Assembly (NCBI RefSeq): GCF_040459645.1
Contig: NZ_JARVHQ010000001.1
Span: forward strand, 4,774,001 to 4,838,000
Direction of reading: 5' to 3'
Source of the DNA: Bacillus cereus group sp. RP43
GTDB taxonomy: Bacteria; Bacillota; Bacilli; Bacillales; Bacillaceae_G
DNA length: 64,000 bases
Below, piece by piece: positions 26,622 to 34,842 of the stretch. Position 1 is the stretch's first letter. Every line of letters begins with the position of its first letter. The notes below the pieces were generated by a model that searched no databases, was not told where the DNA came from, and saw nothing but the letters and a program-made list of their open reading frames with translations. Both the position numbers and the translations under genes were made by a program.

Positions 26622-27818
26622 ATGCAATATGTAATGAGCATTATCGGTATTCTTGTCGTTTTAGGTTTATGTTTTGCTTTGTCAAACAACAAAAGTAAAA
26701 TCAACTTCCGTGCAATTGCTATTATGATTGGTTTCCAAATTTTAATCGGTTGGTTTATGTTTGGCACAAAAATTGGTCAACAAATTATCATCTTCATTAG
26801 TAAAGTTTTCAACAAACTAATTAAACTTGGTACGACAGGTGTCGATTTTCTCTTTAATGGAATTCAAAGAGATTTTGTCTTTTTCTTAAATGTATTATTA
26901 ATTATCGTATTTTTCTCAGCACTACTTTCTATCTTTAGTTATTTAGGTGTTTTACCATTCATCGTTCGCGTTGTCGGCGGTGCAATTTCAAAAATTACTG
27001 GTTTACCACGCGTTGAATCATTCCACGCAGTAAACTCTGTATTCTTCGGTTCAAGTGAAGCGTTAATCGTTATTAAAAACGATTTACAGCATTTTAATAA
27101 AAACCGTATGTTTATCATTTGTTGTTCTGCGATGAGCTCTGTTTCTGCTTCTGTTACAGCATCATACGTAATGATGTTAGATGCGAAATATGTACTAGCA
27201 GCTCTTCCACTAAACTTATTCTCAAGCTTAATCGTTTGTTCGTTATTAACACCAGTTGATACGAAAAAGGAAGATGAAGTGATTCAAAAATTTGATAGAA
27301 CTCTATTCGGAGACAGCTTTATCGGCGCAATGATTAACGGTGCGCTTGATGGTTTAAAAGTAGCTGGTATCGTTGCCGCATTAATGATCGCCTTTATCGG
27401 TGTTATGGAAGTTGTAAACTACGTAATTAGCGCTGCTTCAGGTGCAATGGGATATGCTGTTACTTTACAACAAATCTTCGGTTATATACTTGCTCCATTC
27501 GCATTCTTAATGGGTATCCCAACTCATGATATTATCCCAGCTGGTGGTATTATGGGTACGAAGATTGTCTTAAATGAATTCGTAGCAATCCTTGATTTAA
27601 AAGGCGCTGCTGCAACATTAGATCCACGTACAGTTGGAATCGTTACTGTATTCTTAATTAGCTTTGCAAGTATTAGCCAAATTGGTGCAATCGTTGGTAC
27701 AATCCGTGCCCTTTCTGAAAAGCAAGGAAGCATCGTATCTAAATTTGGTTGGAAAATGCTATTTGCATCAACACTTGCTTCTATTTTATCTGCAACAATC
27801 GCTGGATTGTTTATTTAA
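26622..27818 (+). CDS. nupG: Purine nucleoside transporter (CNT family, NupG-like)
   Basis: A 398-residue concentrative nucleoside transporter. It has about ten hydrophobic segments and the family motifs GLPRVESFHAVNSVFFGSSEALIVI, CCSAMSSVSASVTASYVMM and GIPTHDIIPAGGIMGTKIVLNEFVA. It imports nucleosides with protons or sodium. The guanine riboswitch upstream matches B. subtilis nupG (yxjA), which takes up purine nucleosides, so purine specificity is likely. GAAAGGGG precedes the ATG. A bidirectional terminator follows. Confidence 0.88.
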   Translation: MQYVMSIIGILVVLGLCFALSNNKSKINFRAIAIMIGFQILIGWFMFGTKIGQQIIIFISKVFNKLIKLGTTGVDFLFNGIQRDFVFFLNVLLIIVFFSALLSIFSYLGVLPFIVRVVGGAISKITGLPRVESFHAVNSVFFGSSEALIVIKNDLQHFNKNRMFIICCSAMSSVSASVTASYVMMLDAKYVLAALPLNLFSSLIVCSLLTPVDTKKEDEVIQKFDRTLFGDSFIGAMINGALDGLKVAGIVAALMIAFIGVMEVVNYVISAASGAMGYAVTLQQIFGYILAPFAFLMGIPTHDIIPAGGIMGTKIVLNEFVAILDLKGAAATLDPRTVGIVTVFLISFASISQIGAIVGTIRALSEKQGSIVSKFGWKMLFASTLASILSATIAGLFI

Positions 27819-27820
27819 TA

Positions 27821-27856
27821 AAAAATCACCTTACTTAAACAAGTAAGGTGATTTTT
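27821..27856. terminator. Bidirectional terminator after nupG
   Basis: A perfect 16-bp stem (AAAAATCACCTTACTT and its complement) around AAAC with flanking A/T runs. It serves nupG and the convergent lipoprotein gene. Confidence 0.93.
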
Positions 27857-27865
27857 TTTGATTCT

Positions 27866-28570
27866 TTAAGAAACTGAGTGGAATTCTACCACTTCTTCTG
27901 TGTTTATAATTTGCTCTTTATATATACCTTTTATCGTTATGTATATAATAGATTTATTCGTATTAACTAATTTACCCAATGAAAATCGATAAATTAGACC
28001 ATCCTTTTTTAAGACCCATTTCTTTCCACCCCACGGACTAATTAACTTTTGTCCATCTGATGCCTGTATCTCACCGTCATATTCACATTCCCCAAAAGCC
28101 GTCTTAATAACATTCTTCTCCGTATCAATACTTATATTTTTAACTAGTTTCAAATGTTCATCAGAACGAATTTGAATTTCATGACCTTTTTTCTTAAAAA
28201 AGATCTTCCCATCACTTGTGTTTACATACTTCGCCTTATTCATCTCATCTATCATAAAATCATATTCTTCTTTGGTAATCCCAAAGTTTTCATGATAAGG
28301 TAAATTTCCGTTTGGCATCATTTCTTCTACATATTTAAAATACCAATCTAAATTATTCGCAAGACTACTACTTGTTTTATTAGTAATCCCCTCTAATTTT
28401 TCTTTCACCTCATGAGGCAATTCTAATGTCATAATATCCGCCGTAACTTCCGCATTCATTAGGCGTGATGGAATATACTCCTCCACACTATTCGCTTTAC
28501 TCACTTCACTTTGACAACCGACTATGAATAGCGATATGAAAAGGATATATACTAGTTTTTTATATTTCAT
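27866..28570 (-). CDS. Putative lipoprotein of unknown function
   Basis: A 234-residue protein with a signal peptide and lipobox (LFIVGC, Cys19), so anchored on the outer face of the membrane. After the linker a helical segment (about 30-110) is followed by a beta-rich C-terminal half. I do not recognise the family. Ribosome binding site GGAGTGGAG. It lies beside the polysaccharide deacetylase lipoprotein locus but on the opposite strand. A palindrome (28665-28682) about 95 bases upstream may control it. Confidence 0.65.
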   Translation of the reverse strand: MKYKKLVYILFISLFIVGCQSEVSKANSVEEYIPSRLMNAEVTADIMTLELPHEVKEKLEGITNKTSSSLANNLDWYFKYVEEMMPNGNLPYHENFGITKEEYDFMIDEMNKAKYVNTSDGKIFFKKKGHEIQIRSDEHLKLVKNISIDTEKNVIKTAFGECEYDGEIQASDGQKLISPWGGKKWVLKKDGLIYRFSLGKLVNTNKSIIYITIKGIYKEQIINTEEVVEFHSVS

Positions 28571-28788
28571 TTCTGTTCTCCACTCCGTACATCATTCTTG
28601 CTTACATTTATAGCGGTTCTTATTATAGTCCAAAATCCTGATATTTTAATAGAAACTACTCTACATATGCAAAATTGCATATTAATAAACCTTTCTCTTA
28701 CTTTAAAATTAACTTAAATCATTTACCAAAATATACAAATTACAAATGAACAATGTTATAATTTGTAAAAAATACATTGGAGGATATT

Positions 28789-28962
28789 ATGAAAGCTCAC
28801 GCCCTTTTCGACTTCTTACACTTACTAGTTTTAAGCCTGAAAAGCTATTATGTATGGGGAATGCCAATCTATGTATTCATCATCCCTCTTATTTTTGTAG
28901 TAGGTTATATCATTATCAAATCAAATAAGAAACGAAAGACTACCGCTATTCAAAGTCACTAA
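28789..28962 (+). CDS. Small single-pass membrane protein
   Basis: A 57-residue protein starting at the ATG at 28789, which has GGAGG seven bases before it; an in-frame ATG at 28777 lacks a site. A hydrophobic segment (about residues 28-48: YVFIIPLIFVVGYIII) is followed by a basic tail (KSNKKRKT), so the C-terminus probably faces the cytoplasm. The family is not recognised. It lies upstream of the deacetylase gene, separated from it by a hairpin terminator. Confidence 0.6.
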   Translation: MKAHALFDFLHLLVLSLKSYYVWGMPIYVFIIPLIFVVGYIIIKSNKKRKTTAIQSH

Positions 28963-29002
28963 CCTATCCCACATCTAAAAATGATATGATGAACAAGGGT
29001 AT

Positions 29003-29031
29003 ATCCCCACCTCTCTTATAGCGGTGGGGAT
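29003..29031 (+). terminator. Terminator after the small membrane protein
   Basis: A 9-bp GC-rich stem (ATCCCCACC with GGTGGGGAT) around an 11-base loop, followed by TTTTAA. Confidence 0.75.
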
Positions 29032-29075
29032 TTTAATGTAAGCATGCAACATAATACACAATAGAAGGTGATTTT

Positions 29076-30158
29076 ATGAGAAAATATGCAGCGATTGCTT
29101 TATGTACATCTGCTATTCTAGTAGGCTGTAATACTAGCAATGTAAGCCAAGAACCTAAAAAAGAGAAAAAGGTACAAGAGGTCAAAAAGCAAGAAGAGAC
29201 GGTGCGGGAACAAGGTAAAATTTCTTATAATCCAATTACGCACGAATCTACAAACGCAAATATTCATATTACAGACATAAAAGATTCTTTAACCGAAGTA
29301 CAATATAAAATTTGGCGCACTGCTGATGGAAAGGAAAGTGCTAAATCCTTTTCTTCTAAAGAAAAAGATCAACAATTCACACTTCCCTTTGATATAAAAG
29401 AATTTGAAGGAAAACGCGGTGAATATCAAATTGAAGCAACAGGAACAACAGAGGGCGGAAAAGCTATTCCACTTACGAAATCTACTATTACTTTCGAGCA
29501 AAAAGTTCCTGTTCTTATGTACCACGCAATTGATGATTATCACGGGCAAGGTATTAAAGATTTATTCGTATCGCCTGCTAACTTTGAAGCTCAAATGAAG
29601 TATTTAAAAGACAATGGTTATACATTATTAACATTTGAACGCTGGGGCGATATTAATAAAGTAAACAAGCCGGTTTTCGTTACATTTGATGACGGTATGA
29701 AAAATAATATGAATGCATTTCGCGTTTTACAAAAGCTAAAAGATGATACTTTTAAACCAGCAGCAACAGAATATATGATTGTTGATAACGTTGATGTGGA
29801 AGGCGCTCTTTCTACATTTGAAATAAAAGAAATGGTTGATTCAGGTATTTTTTCTGTACAATCTCACACAGCAACACACGCAGACTTGCCGAAAATTACA
29901 AACTATGACGAAGAGTTAAAAGGATCAAAAGAAAAGCTAGAAAAAATAACAGGTAAGCCCGTCATCGCAATTGCTTATCCATTCGGTCATGTAGACGATA
30001 AAGTTGTCGCAGAAACAAAGAAATACTATCAATTTGCAACGACAACAAAGCCTGGACAGTTCATTACGAAAGGTGAACCGGATGAATTGTTAAAGATGAA
30101 ACGCGTTCGTATACACCATACAACTACAGTTGAACAGTTTGCCTCTTCAATTAAGTAA
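29076..30158 (+). CDS. Polysaccharide deacetylase lipoprotein (BA0330/BA0331-like)
   Basis: A 360-residue lipoprotein (lipobox LVGC, Cys18) with a Lys/Glu-rich linker. A GBS-Bsp-like Ig-type domain follows (about 55-140: SLTEVQYKIWRTADGKE...GEYQIEATGT), then a NodB-fold carbohydrate esterase 4 domain (about 150-360). Motif 1 is TFDDG, motif 2 is HTATH (metal histidines), and motif 3 is near AYPFGHVDD. It matches the paired deacetylase-like lipoproteins of B. anthracis, which have been tied to envelope stability; only one copy is present here. The substrate is probably peptidoglycan or a secondary wall polymer. AGAAGGTG precedes the ATG. Confidence 0.85.
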   Translation: MRKYAAIALCTSAILVGCNTSNVSQEPKKEKKVQEVKKQEETVREQGKISYNPITHESTNANIHITDIKDSLTEVQYKIWRTADGKESAKSFSSKEKDQQFTLPFDIKEFEGKRGEYQIEATGTTEGGKAIPLTKSTITFEQKVPVLMYHAIDDYHGQGIKDLFVSPANFEAQMKYLKDNGYTLLTFERWGDINKVNKPVFVTFDDGMKNNMNAFRVLQKLKDDTFKPAATEYMIVDNVDVEGALSTFEIKEMVDSGIFSVQSHTATHADLPKITNYDEELKGSKEKLEKITGKPVIAIAYPFGHVDDKVVAETKKYYQFATTTKPGQFITKGEPDELLKMKRVRIHHTTTVEQFASSIK

Positions 30159-30162
30159 ATAT

Positions 30163-30188
30163 GAGAGCTCAATACATTTTGAGCTCTC
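30163..30188 (+). terminator. Terminator after the deacetylase gene
   Basis: A 10-bp stem (GAGAGCTCAA with TTGAGCTCTC) around TACATT, followed by TTTTT. Confidence 0.88.
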
Positions 30189-30274
30189 TTTTTACTTTAT
30201 ATTTATATATATTTTTAGAATTTTCTTGTATTATATATAGTAAGAAATCTTTCAAAATAAAGGAGATTATACAT

Positions 30275-31504
30275 ATGTCATTTGAACAAACGTTAGAGAA
30301 ATATGCTGCCCTGGCAGTCAATGTTGGTGTTAATATTCAACCCGGACAAACTTTATCAATTAGTGCACCTCTAGAAGCTGCACCGTTCGTACGTCTTGTG
30401 ACAGAAAAAGCATATAAATCTGGTGCAAAACACGTATATGTTGATTGGAATGATGAGACGTTAACACGCTTAAAGTTCGATCTAGCTCCTGAAGAAGCTT
30501 TCTCTGAATTCCCTTCTTGGAAAGCAAATACTCGTGAAGAATTAGCAAAAGAAGGCGCTGCATTTATGTCCATCTATGCAGAAAATCCTGATTTATTAAA
30601 AGGTGTAGAACCAAAGAAAATTGCAACTGCTCATAAAGTAGCTGGAGAAGCGATGAAAGTATACCGTGATTATGTACAAGCAGATAAAGTAAGCTGGTGT
30701 GTAATTTCTGTTCCTACGAAAGAATGGGCTGCAAAAGTATTCCCTGATGTAGCGCCAGAAGAACAAGAAACAAAACTATGGGATGCTATCTTCAAAGCAA
30801 CTCGTGCTGATTTAGAAAATCCTGTGGAAGCATGGAAAGAACATGATGAAACACTACATACAAAAGTAGATTACTTAAACGAAAAACATTATAAAGCTCT
30901 TCACTATACAGGTCCTGGAACAGACTTAACAATCGAACTTCCAGAAAAGCATGTATGGGCTGGTGCTGGTAGCCTAAATGAAAAGAACGTACCATTTATG
31001 GCTAATATCCCAACTGAAGAAGTATTTACAATGCCACTTAAAACAGGTGTAAACGGCCAAGTGTCTAGCACAAAACCGTTAGCATTTGCAGGTAATATTA
31101 TCGATAACTTTACATTAACATTTGAAAACGGACGTATCGTAGGCTATAAGGCAGACGTTGGTGAGGAAGCATTAAAACATTTAGTCGAAACAGATGAAGG
31201 TTCTCACTTCTTAGGAGAAGTAGCATTAGTACCTCATGATTCACCAATTTCAAACACAAATATTTTATTCTACAATACACTATTTGACGAAAACGCATCT
31301 TGTCACCTTGCAATTGGAAATGCTTATGCATTTAACTTAGATGGCGGGAAAACAATGACGAAAGAAGAACTTGCTGAAAATGGTGCAAACGCTAGTATTA
31401 CACACGAAGACTTCATGATTGGTTCAGCTGAGCTTGATATCGACGGTATTACAGCTGATGGTAAGCATGAACCGATCTTCCGTAAAGGAAATTGGGCGTT
31501 TTAA
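30275..31504 (+). CDS. ampS: M29 family aminopeptidase AmpS
   Basis: A 409-residue metallo-aminopeptidase of the M29 family (AmpS/PepS/AmpT). The start is the ATG at 30275 with AAGGAG; the upstream in-frame extension runs through a terminator and is not coding. The N-terminal domain (about 1-200) is followed by the metal site: GTDLTIELP, PTEEVFTMP (Glu ligand), a Glu in the EGSHFLGEVALV region, CHLAIGNAY (His) and HEDFMIGS (His and Asp). Such enzymes trim N-terminal residues from small peptides in the cytoplasm. Single gene with a strong bidirectional terminator. Confidence 0.9.
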   Translation: MSFEQTLEKYAALAVNVGVNIQPGQTLSISAPLEAAPFVRLVTEKAYKSGAKHVYVDWNDETLTRLKFDLAPEEAFSEFPSWKANTREELAKEGAAFMSIYAENPDLLKGVEPKKIATAHKVAGEAMKVYRDYVQADKVSWCVISVPTKEWAAKVFPDVAPEEQETKLWDAIFKATRADLENPVEAWKEHDETLHTKVDYLNEKHYKALHYTGPGTDLTIELPEKHVWAGAGSLNEKNVPFMANIPTEEVFTMPLKTGVNGQVSSTKPLAFAGNIIDNFTLTFENGRIVGYKADVGEEALKHLVETDEGSHFLGEVALVPHDSPISNTNILFYNTLFDENASCHLAIGNAYAFNLDGGKTMTKEELAENGANASITHEDFMIGSAELDIDGITADGKHEPIFRKGNWAF

Positions 31505-31511
31505 TAAAAAT

Positions 31512-31546
31512 AAAAGGCTATCTTCCACGCCGGAAGATAGCCTTTT
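31512..31546. terminator. Bidirectional terminator between ampS and the SMR gene
   Basis: A perfect 15-bp stem (AAAAGGCTATCTTCC and its complement) around ACGCC. It overlaps the stop codon of the convergent SMR gene. Confidence 0.92.
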
Positions 31547-31868
31547 ATGATGCTGATGATACTTTCAGTCCAATTACTCCTAAAACAATAAAGAGAATAC
31601 AAAATGCTTGGAATAAATTGATATGCTCTTTAAAAAAGTACACACTAATGATTGTGATAAGTAGTGTTCCCACACCAGACCAAATTGCATAAGCAATGCT
31701 TAAATGAATCTTTTTAACAACGATAGCAAACACACTGAAACAAATTCCATAGAATACGAAAATAAGTACACTTGGAACAAGCTTTGTTAAACCGTTCGAT
31801 AACTTCATCGCAATCGTTCCAGCTACTTCAAAAATAATTGTTACAAGTAATAATAGCCAATATACCAT
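31545..31868 (-). CDS. Small multidrug resistance (SMR) family transporter
   Basis: A 107-residue protein with four membrane helices. The essential membrane-embedded Glu is at about residue 14 (IIFEVAGTIAMKLSNG). Also typical are YGICFSVFAIVVKKIHLSIAYAIWSGVGT and the final GVIGLK. It works as a dimer exchanging protons for cationic drugs, guanidinium or polyamines; the subclass cannot be told safely. Usually SMR genes of this type come in pairs, but this one is alone. GAAGGAGA is the ribosome binding site, and it lies partly within a 13-bp inverted repeat (31867-31910) that also covers the start codon. The gene follows gabD by 47 bases. Confidence 0.85.
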   Translation of the reverse strand: MVYWLLLLVTIIFEVAGTIAMKLSNGLTKLVPSVLIFVFYGICFSVFAIVVKKIHLSIAYAIWSGVGTLLITIISVYFFKEHINLFQAFCILFIVLGVIGLKVSSAS

Positions 31869-31910
31869 ACTAGAATCTCCTTCTCTGTTACCTTATAGAG
31901 ATTCTAGTAT
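31867..31910 (-). promoter_or_regulatory. Inverted repeat covering SMR start and ribosome binding site
   Basis: The arms 31867-31879 and 31898-31910 are perfectly complementary (13 bp, containing CTAGAATCTC) with an 18-base loop. On the minus transcript the 3' arm includes the end of the ribosome binding site and the first two bases of the ATG. It could be a translational switch or a repressor operator. Confidence 0.55.
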
Positions 31911-31915
31911 ACTAC

Positions 31916-33367
31916 TTATAGTCCTAACGAAATATATTTAATTTCTAAATATTCCTCGATGCCAAAATGGCCTCCTTCACGGCCGATACCACTTTCTTTA
32001 AAGCCTCCAAATGGTGCTTGTGCAACTGATGGAAGGCCATCGTTTAAGCCGATAATTCCGTACTCTAACGCTTCACTAATTTGGAATGCTTGACTAATAT
32101 CTTTTGTGAAAATATAAGCAGCCAAGCCATATGGTGTATTATTTGCACGTTCGATTACTTCTTCAACTGTTTTAAATTTAGCAACTGGTGCAACTGGACC
32201 AAATGTTTCTTCATTCATACAAAGCATCGTGTCATTTGCCAATCCAATTACTGTTGGCTGAATGAAATATCCATCTAACTCTGCAAATTTATGGCCACCA
32301 TATAAAACTTCTCCGCCCTTTTGAATTGCATCTTCAATATGTTCTAGTACTTTCGAAATTGCATTCGCATCAATAAGTGGACCTACAGTTGTTCCTTCAC
32401 CGAATCCGTCTCCAACTTTAAGTTGCTCTACAGCTTTTGTGAACTTCTCTGCAAATTCTTCGTACACTTCTTCTTGAACAAAGACGCGGTTTGTACATAT
32501 ACACGTTTGTCCTGCGTTACGGAATTTCGAACCGATTACCGCTTCTACCGCCTTATCTAAATCAGCATCATTCATAACAATAAATGGAGCGTGACCACCT
32601 AATTCAAGCGAAACCTTTTTCATCGTTTGCGCAGCGCTAGCCATTAATTCTTTCCCAATTTCAGTTGATCCTGTAAAGGAAACTTTTCGAACGCGCTCAT
32701 CTTCCATCCACGTATCAGCAATTGCTTTTGCACTACCTGTTACAATATTTATTACACCTTTTGGAATGTCTGCTTCATGTGCTAATTCAACTAACTTCAA
32801 TGCAGTTAATGGCGTTTGACTCGCTGGTTTCACAACTGCCGTACAACCTGCTGCAAGCGCCGGTGCTACCTTTCTCGTAATCATAGCGGCTGGGAAGTTC
32901 CACGGTGTAATAGCTGCCATAACCCCAACTGGTTGCTTCATAACTAAAATGCGCTTATTCGGATGAGAAGCAGGAATCATTTCACCGTATATTCTCTTTC
33001 CTTCTTCTGCGTACCATTCAACAAAACTATTTGCATAATTCACTTCACCAAGTGCTTCTGCAAACGGCTTCCCTTGCTCTCTCGTCATGATTGCTGCAAT
33101 TTCTTCTTTATTTTCATCAATGAGTGTGAACCACTTTTTTAACTTTACTGCACGATCCGCTGCCGTTAATTTTGACCATAATTTAAAAGCCTCGTGTGCA
33201 GCATCAACTGCTTGCTTTGCCTCTGTAATCCCGCCCTTTGGTACCGTTGCAAATACTTCCTTTGTCGCTGGATTATTTACTTCGATTTGTTCTGGCAGTG
33301 TAATCCACTCACCATTTATATACATCGCTTTTTTCTCTAAGTTTACGAACGTCGCTTTTTTATCCAA
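31916..33367 (-). CDS. gabD: Succinate-semialdehyde dehydrogenase
   Basis: A 483-residue NAD(P)-dependent aldehyde dehydrogenase. It has TPWNFPAAMITRKVAPALAAG, the GSTEIGKEL cofactor loop, the catalytic Glu in LELGGHAPF and the catalytic Cys in GQTCICTNR. It oxidises succinate semialdehyde made by GabT to succinate, the last step of the GABA shunt. Its start overlaps the end of gabR by 8 bases, so translation is likely coupled. Full length. Confidence 0.92.
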   Translation of the reverse strand: MDKKATFVNLEKKAMYINGEWITLPEQIEVNNPATKEVFATVPKGGITEAKQAVDAAHEAFKLWSKLTAADRAVKLKKWFTLIDENKEEIAAIMTREQGKPFAEALGEVNYANSFVEWYAEEGKRIYGEMIPASHPNKRILVMKQPVGVMAAITPWNFPAAMITRKVAPALAAGCTAVVKPASQTPLTALKLVELAHEADIPKGVINIVTGSAKAIADTWMEDERVRKVSFTGSTEIGKELMASAAQTMKKVSLELGGHAPFIVMNDADLDKAVEAVIGSKFRNAGQTCICTNRVFVQEEVYEEFAEKFTKAVEQLKVGDGFGEGTTVGPLIDANAISKVLEHIEDAIQKGGEVLYGGHKFAELDGYFIQPTVIGLANDTMLCMNEETFGPVAPVAKFKTVEEVIERANNTPYGLAAYIFTKDISQAFQISEALEYGIIGLNDGLPSVAQAPFGGFKESGIGREGGHFGIEEYLEIKYISLGL

Positions 33368-34736
33368 TGTTTTCTTCCTCCTCTATAAACTTCTTAATTT
33401 TCCTAGTAGCAGCAGATTGACTTATTTGCAAAAACTCAGCCACTTTATAACTTGATCCATACGTTTTATACGCTTTAAGAATAATATTTCTCTCTACCTC
33501 TTCCAGCATTCTATAAAGACTTTGTCCGGATTGTTCAACTGTTGCCTCTTGCATAGATAGTGGCAAATCTTCTACCATTACAAAATCATCTGCAGTGATA
33601 ACAATTCGTTCAATTACATTTTCAATCTCTCTATTATTTCCTTCCCAAGGGTACCCTACAAACATTTGTAACGTACTAGGAGCTAACTTTACATCACGTC
33701 CGTACTTTTTATTAAAATGCTGTAAATAATGATAGATAAGCGGCAAAATATCTTCTGTTCTCTCCCGAAGTGGCGGAATTGAAATTGGAATGACATTCAG
33801 ACGATAGTATAAATCTTTCCGGAATGTTCCTTGTTTCACCATCGTACTTAAATCTCTATTTGTTGCCGCTACAATTCTAACGTCCACCTTTTTTAATTCT
33901 CTTCCGCCTATAGGGCGAAAAGTTTTTTCTTGCAATACTTGCAAAAGCTTCGCTTGAATTTCAAGCGGCATTTCACCAATTTCATCTAAGAAAAGAGTTC
34001 CTTTATGCGCTGATTCTAGTAATCCCTTTTTCCCTTCACGATTTGCACCTGTAAAAGACCCACCTGAATATCCAAAAAGCTCTGATTCAATTAAATTCGT
34101 CGGTAATGCCGCACAATTAATTTCATAGAAACTTTCATTCTTCCGGTGACTTACTTCATGTAAATGACGTACTAATCGGCTTTTCCCCACTCCAGTCTCA
34201 CCTAAAACGAGAACTGTACTATCTACTACAGATACTTTTTTTATTGTTTCGACTATTTTTTGCATAGCGCTACTTTTAAAAATAAGACCTTCGTGTTCAT
34301 ATGTTTCTCTTAATTCTTTTTTATATGTTTTTAACTGATTATCCATCTCCTCTACCTTTTGACGTAATTGATAGAGTTCTGTAAGATCACGAGAATAACT
34401 AATCACTCTTCTTAAATTTCCTTCATCATCAAAAACAGGTCTTGTACGAACATGCAAATACTCTCCTGATTTTGTTGTTTGAACAAGTTCAACCGGCCTT
34501 TTCTTTTCAATTACTTCTAATGTTGCAGACGGATAAAAAATTCCTTCTTTCTGTAGTTCTTTTACATGCTTTCCTACTAATTCCTTAGCAGAGAGTTGGT
34601 AATGTCTTTCACACATACTATTTACACGCACAACGATTCCTTTATCATCTGTAACAAAAATTTCGTCAAATGCATATTCAAATACATCTTGTAAATCCAT
34701 CAACACTCGTTCCTTTTCTGCAACCATCCTAGCCAC
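33360..34736 (-). CDS. gabR: Sigma-54-dependent activator GabR
   Basis: An enhancer-binding protein of about 446-458 residues. It has a PAS domain (about 15-115), a linker coiled coil (QLRQKVEEMDNQLKTYKKEL), then an AAA+ domain with Walker A GETGVGKS, a GSFTGA version of the sigma-54-contacting GAFTGA loop and Walker B LFLDEIGE. The C-terminal Fis-type helix-turn-helix is VAEFLQISQSAATRKIKKF. It lies between gabT and gabD, as in the B. thuringiensis gab cluster, where GabR activates gabT with sigma-54. The start is uncertain: the GTG at 34736 has no good site, while the ATG at 34700 follows AAAGGA. Confidence 0.85.
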   Translation of the reverse strand: MARMVAEKERVLMDLQDVFEYAFDEIFVTDDKGIVVRVNSMCERHYQLSAKELVGKHVKELQKEGIFYPSATLEVIEKKRPVELVQTTKSGEYLHVRTRPVFDDEGNLRRVISYSRDLTELYQLRQKVEEMDNQLKTYKKELRETYEHEGLIFKSSAMQKIVETIKKVSVVDSTVLVLGETGVGKSRLVRHLHEVSHRKNESFYEINCAALPTNLIESELFGYSGGSFTGANREGKKGLLESAHKGTLFLDEIGEMPLEIQAKLLQVLQEKTFRPIGGRELKKVDVRIVAATNRDLSTMVKQGTFRKDLYYRLNVIPISIPPLRERTEDILPLIYHYLQHFNKKYGRDVKLAPSTLQMFVGYPWEGNNREIENVIERIVITADDFVMVEDLPLSMQEATVEQSGQSLYRMLEEVERNIILKAYKTYGSSYKVAEFLQISQSAATRKIKKFIEEEENIG

Positions 34737-34757
34737 TCCCTACTTCATATCCATCGA

Positions 34758-34787
34758 TTCACTTTACTACCTTTATTATAAAGTGAA
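34758..34787. promoter_or_regulatory. Inverted repeat over the gabR promoter
   Basis: TTCACTTTA (34758-34766) and TAAAGTGAA (34779-34787) are perfect inverted arms with a 12-base spacer. On the minus strand a TATAAT box lies at the edge of the spacer. A protein bound here would cover the likely gabR promoter, so autoregulation is plausible. Confidence 0.5.
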
Positions 34788-34842
34788 TTTTCTGCATTTT
34801 ATATAGAGTAAGCTAGAATGTTTGCGATTTATAATTCAGTTT

